Source: Nitrososphaeria archaeon (GTDB taxonomy: Archaea > Thermoproteota > Nitrososphaeria > JACIWG01). Taken from it: 7,236 nucleotides of DNA. The stretch covers positions 1 to 7,236 of the forward strand of contig JACIWG010000077.1 of the NCBI GenBank assembly GCA_014361085.1, in the 5' to 3' direction. Each line of letters opens with the position of its first letter. The stretch's first letter is position 1. The position numbers and the translations under genes were made by a program. Below are positions 6,136 through 7,236 of the stretch, in pieces. Under the pieces are notes generated by a model. The model saw nothing but the letters and a program-made list of their open reading frames with translations, had not been told where the DNA came from and did not search any database.

Positions 6136-7184
6136 ACAATAAATTCACTAAACATATAGTTTGCTACAAACCCGCATACAATACCTATTGCATCAGCAAC
6201 TAAATAGTTTACTCCAAAAAGAAGTAGAAGTGCATAGACTAGATAATTTATTAGGGGACCTAATGCTGAACCATGAAACTTTATCAGACGATAAAAGAAG
6301 TTACCGGATCGCCTATCTTTAAAAGTCCAGAAGTCGTTTAAAATAAAATTGTTGATTATAGAAAGTTCTATGGAAAGAATTGCTGAATAGAGTTCAGGGA
6401 AATTATAAAATGTGACTAAAAGCCATAATGAGCCAAGGTTCACTATTACACCTGATAAGCCTACTGTCACAAACTTTAAAACCCTATATTCTGAAAGTCG
6501 CATTAAAAGCTTAACATAGTTTAATATTTCATTTAATCTCATTTTACTTTTTCCAGCCTTCCTCGATTTAAAAACATATGGAACTTCAATAACCCTACTA
6601 TATCTGCCCTTTTCCAAAAACTCTAACAATATTTTATAGCCTTTAGCCTCAAATTTGACACCTTCAATAACATCTTTCCTAAACATAAAGAAGCCTGATA
6701 ATGGGTCTTTTACAGACCTACACCTCTTTAGTAGGAGATGGGCTAAGAATAGGGCTCCTTTCGATATAACCCTCCTTATAAAACTCCAGCCTTCTACACC
6801 ACCACCTTCTACATACCTTGATGCTACAACAATATCATAGCCTTCCAAAATTTTTGCATACATTTCCCTTAAAGTTTGAGGGGGATGCTGTAGGTCAGCG
6901 TCAATAACACCTATAGCATACCCCTCTGCCAAATTAACACCATCAAGGATAGCACTACTTAAACCAAGCTTACCGGGCCTATGTATAACCCTAATATTGC
7001 CAATCTCCTTTGAAAGTTGTTCAACAAACTCTCCAGTACCATCTGGACTATTATCGTCAACGACTATTATTTCAAAATTTAAGCCCTTTAATGAATCAAT
7101 AAGCATTTCTATCAATTGGCCAACATTTTCCCGTTCATTGTATGTTGGTATTATAATAGAAAGGTCTTTCACACCAAATAGCAA
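6126..7184 (-). CDS. Dolichol-phosphate mannose synthase-like GT2 fused to a GtrA-like membrane domain
   Basis: A 352-residue protein (348 if it starts at GTG 7172) predicted to transfer mannose or another hexose from a nucleotide sugar to dolichyl phosphate on the cytoplasmic face. Residues about 7-225 are the GT-A fold: SIIIPTYNEREN (9-20), VVDDNSPDGT (41-50), DADLQHPP (95-102) with the metal-binding D95/D97, SRYVEGG (122-128), DPLSGFFMF (160-168) and FKSRKAGKSK (205-214) with the basic residues of the acceptor loop. Residues about 232-352 form a GtrA-like domain of four hydrophobic segments (about 236-258, 264-282, 307-324, 328-347) with NNFILNDFWTF at 278-288. Domain order and length match the Pyrococcus furiosus synthase type, about 350 residues. 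It is first in a two-gene unit with the GT-C gene, the natural user of its product. TTG 7184 is the longest start; box A spacing favours a leaderless GTG at 7172, giving MKDLSIIIPTYNE. Donor sugar is not certain. Confidence 0.9.
   Translation of the reverse strand: MLFGVKDLSIIIPTYNERENVGQLIEMLIDSLKGLNFEIIVVDDNSPDGTGEFVEQLSKEIGNIRVIHRPGKLGLSSAILDGVNLAEGYAIGVIDADLQHPPQTLREMYAKILEGYDIVVASRYVEGGGVEGWSFIRRVISKGALFLAHLLLKRCRSVKDPLSGFFMFRKDVIEGVKFEAKGYKILLEFLEKGRYSRVIEVPYVFKSRKAGKSKMRLNEILNYVKLLMRLSEYRVLKFVTVGLSGVIVNLGSLWLLVTFYNFPELYSAILSIELSIINNFILNDFWTFKDRRSGNFFYRLIKFHGSALGPLINYLVYALLLLFGVNYLVADAIGIVCGFVANYMFSEFIVWR
6128..6133 (-). promoter_or_regulatory. Strong Shine-Dalgarno that questions the start of the GT-C gene
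   Basis: GGAGGT on the minus strand overlaps the G of ATG 6135 and so cannot serve that start. It lies 7 nt before an in-frame TTG at 6120-6118, an ideal spacing. Starting there drops five residues (MEVIE) and changes the 10-bp overlap with the upstream gene into a 5-bp gap. Confidence 0.5.
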
Positions 7185-7192
7185 CTTCTACG

Positions 7193-7202
7193 ATAAATAT
7201 AA
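7193..7202 (-). promoter_or_regulatory. Box A (TATA) promoter of the glycosyltransferase pair
   Basis: Minus-strand TTATATTTAT is centred 25-26 nt upstream of GTG 7172, the spacing expected between box A and the transcription start. This suggests a leaderless mRNA starting at that GTG. A second AT-rich stretch, AATTATATATTC at the right edge (7236-7225), is a weaker alternative. Confidence 0.5.
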
Positions 7203-7236
7203 CTGTTGTCAACTTACATTTTATGAATATATAATT

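Noticed and set aside
1..7236. CRISPR arrays, tRNA/rRNA genes, insertion sequences or transposon ends
   Set aside because: No spaced direct repeats, no cloverleaf-like or rRNA stretches, no transposase-like frames; the window is packed with metabolic genes and the only gene-free stretches are 106 bp or shorter.

Overview
This window looks archaeal, most likely from a thermophilic or otherwise AT-rich member of the Thermoproteota/Bathyarchaeia/Korarchaeota side or a Thermococcales-like relative; I cannot place it further. The reasons are: TATA-type box A promoters about 26 nt upstream of start sites, at least one apparently leaderless gene, GTG/TTG starts, arginine codons mostly AGA/AGG, and protein types typical of archaea. 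These are a GlmU-like nucleotidyltransferase with a beta-helix, a SIS protein without a glutaminase domain, an archaeal-type HAD protein, and a dolichol-phosphate mannose synthase fused to a GtrA-like membrane domain. The window is almost entirely coding and has no RNA genes, CRISPR arrays or mobile elements that I can see.

Left half (1-3583, minus strand): a tight operon read right to left. The order is a two-domain sugar-phosphate nucleotidyltransferase/acyltransferase, a double-SIS aminosugar isomerase/deaminase, a HAD-fold protein, and N-acetylglucosamine-6-phosphate deacetylase (nagA, cut by the left edge). Junctions are an ATGA overlap, a GTGA overlap and a 17-nt gap, so translation is probably coupled. 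NagA and the SIS protein would interconvert GlcNAc-6-P, GlcN-6-P and fructose-6-P, while the first gene would make a nucleotide-activated sugar, probably UDP-GlcNAc or similar. The HAD protein is the oddest gene: nearly every catalytic residue of the superfamily is replaced, yet the reading frame and fold are intact.

Middle (3584-4736): a 106-bp divergent promoter region carries two box A elements facing opposite ways with a small palindrome midway between them. It drives the aminosugar operon leftward and, rightward, a zinc-dependent medium-chain dehydrogenase that best resembles L-threonine 3-dehydrogenase (tdh). No partner gene for threonine breakdown (kbl) is in the window.

Right half (4741-7184, minus strand): a two-gene unit, first the dolichol-phosphate mannose synthase-like GT2-GtrA protein, then an overlapping multi-membrane GT-C (PMT/GT39-like) glycosyltransferase. 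The likely logic is that the first loads a sugar onto a lipid carrier and the second uses that lipid-linked sugar outside the membrane. tdh and the GT-C gene converge with only 4 bp between stop codons, over an AT palindrome and T-tracts that may end transcription. Overall the window links aminosugar metabolism and sugar activation to lipid-linked surface glycosylation.
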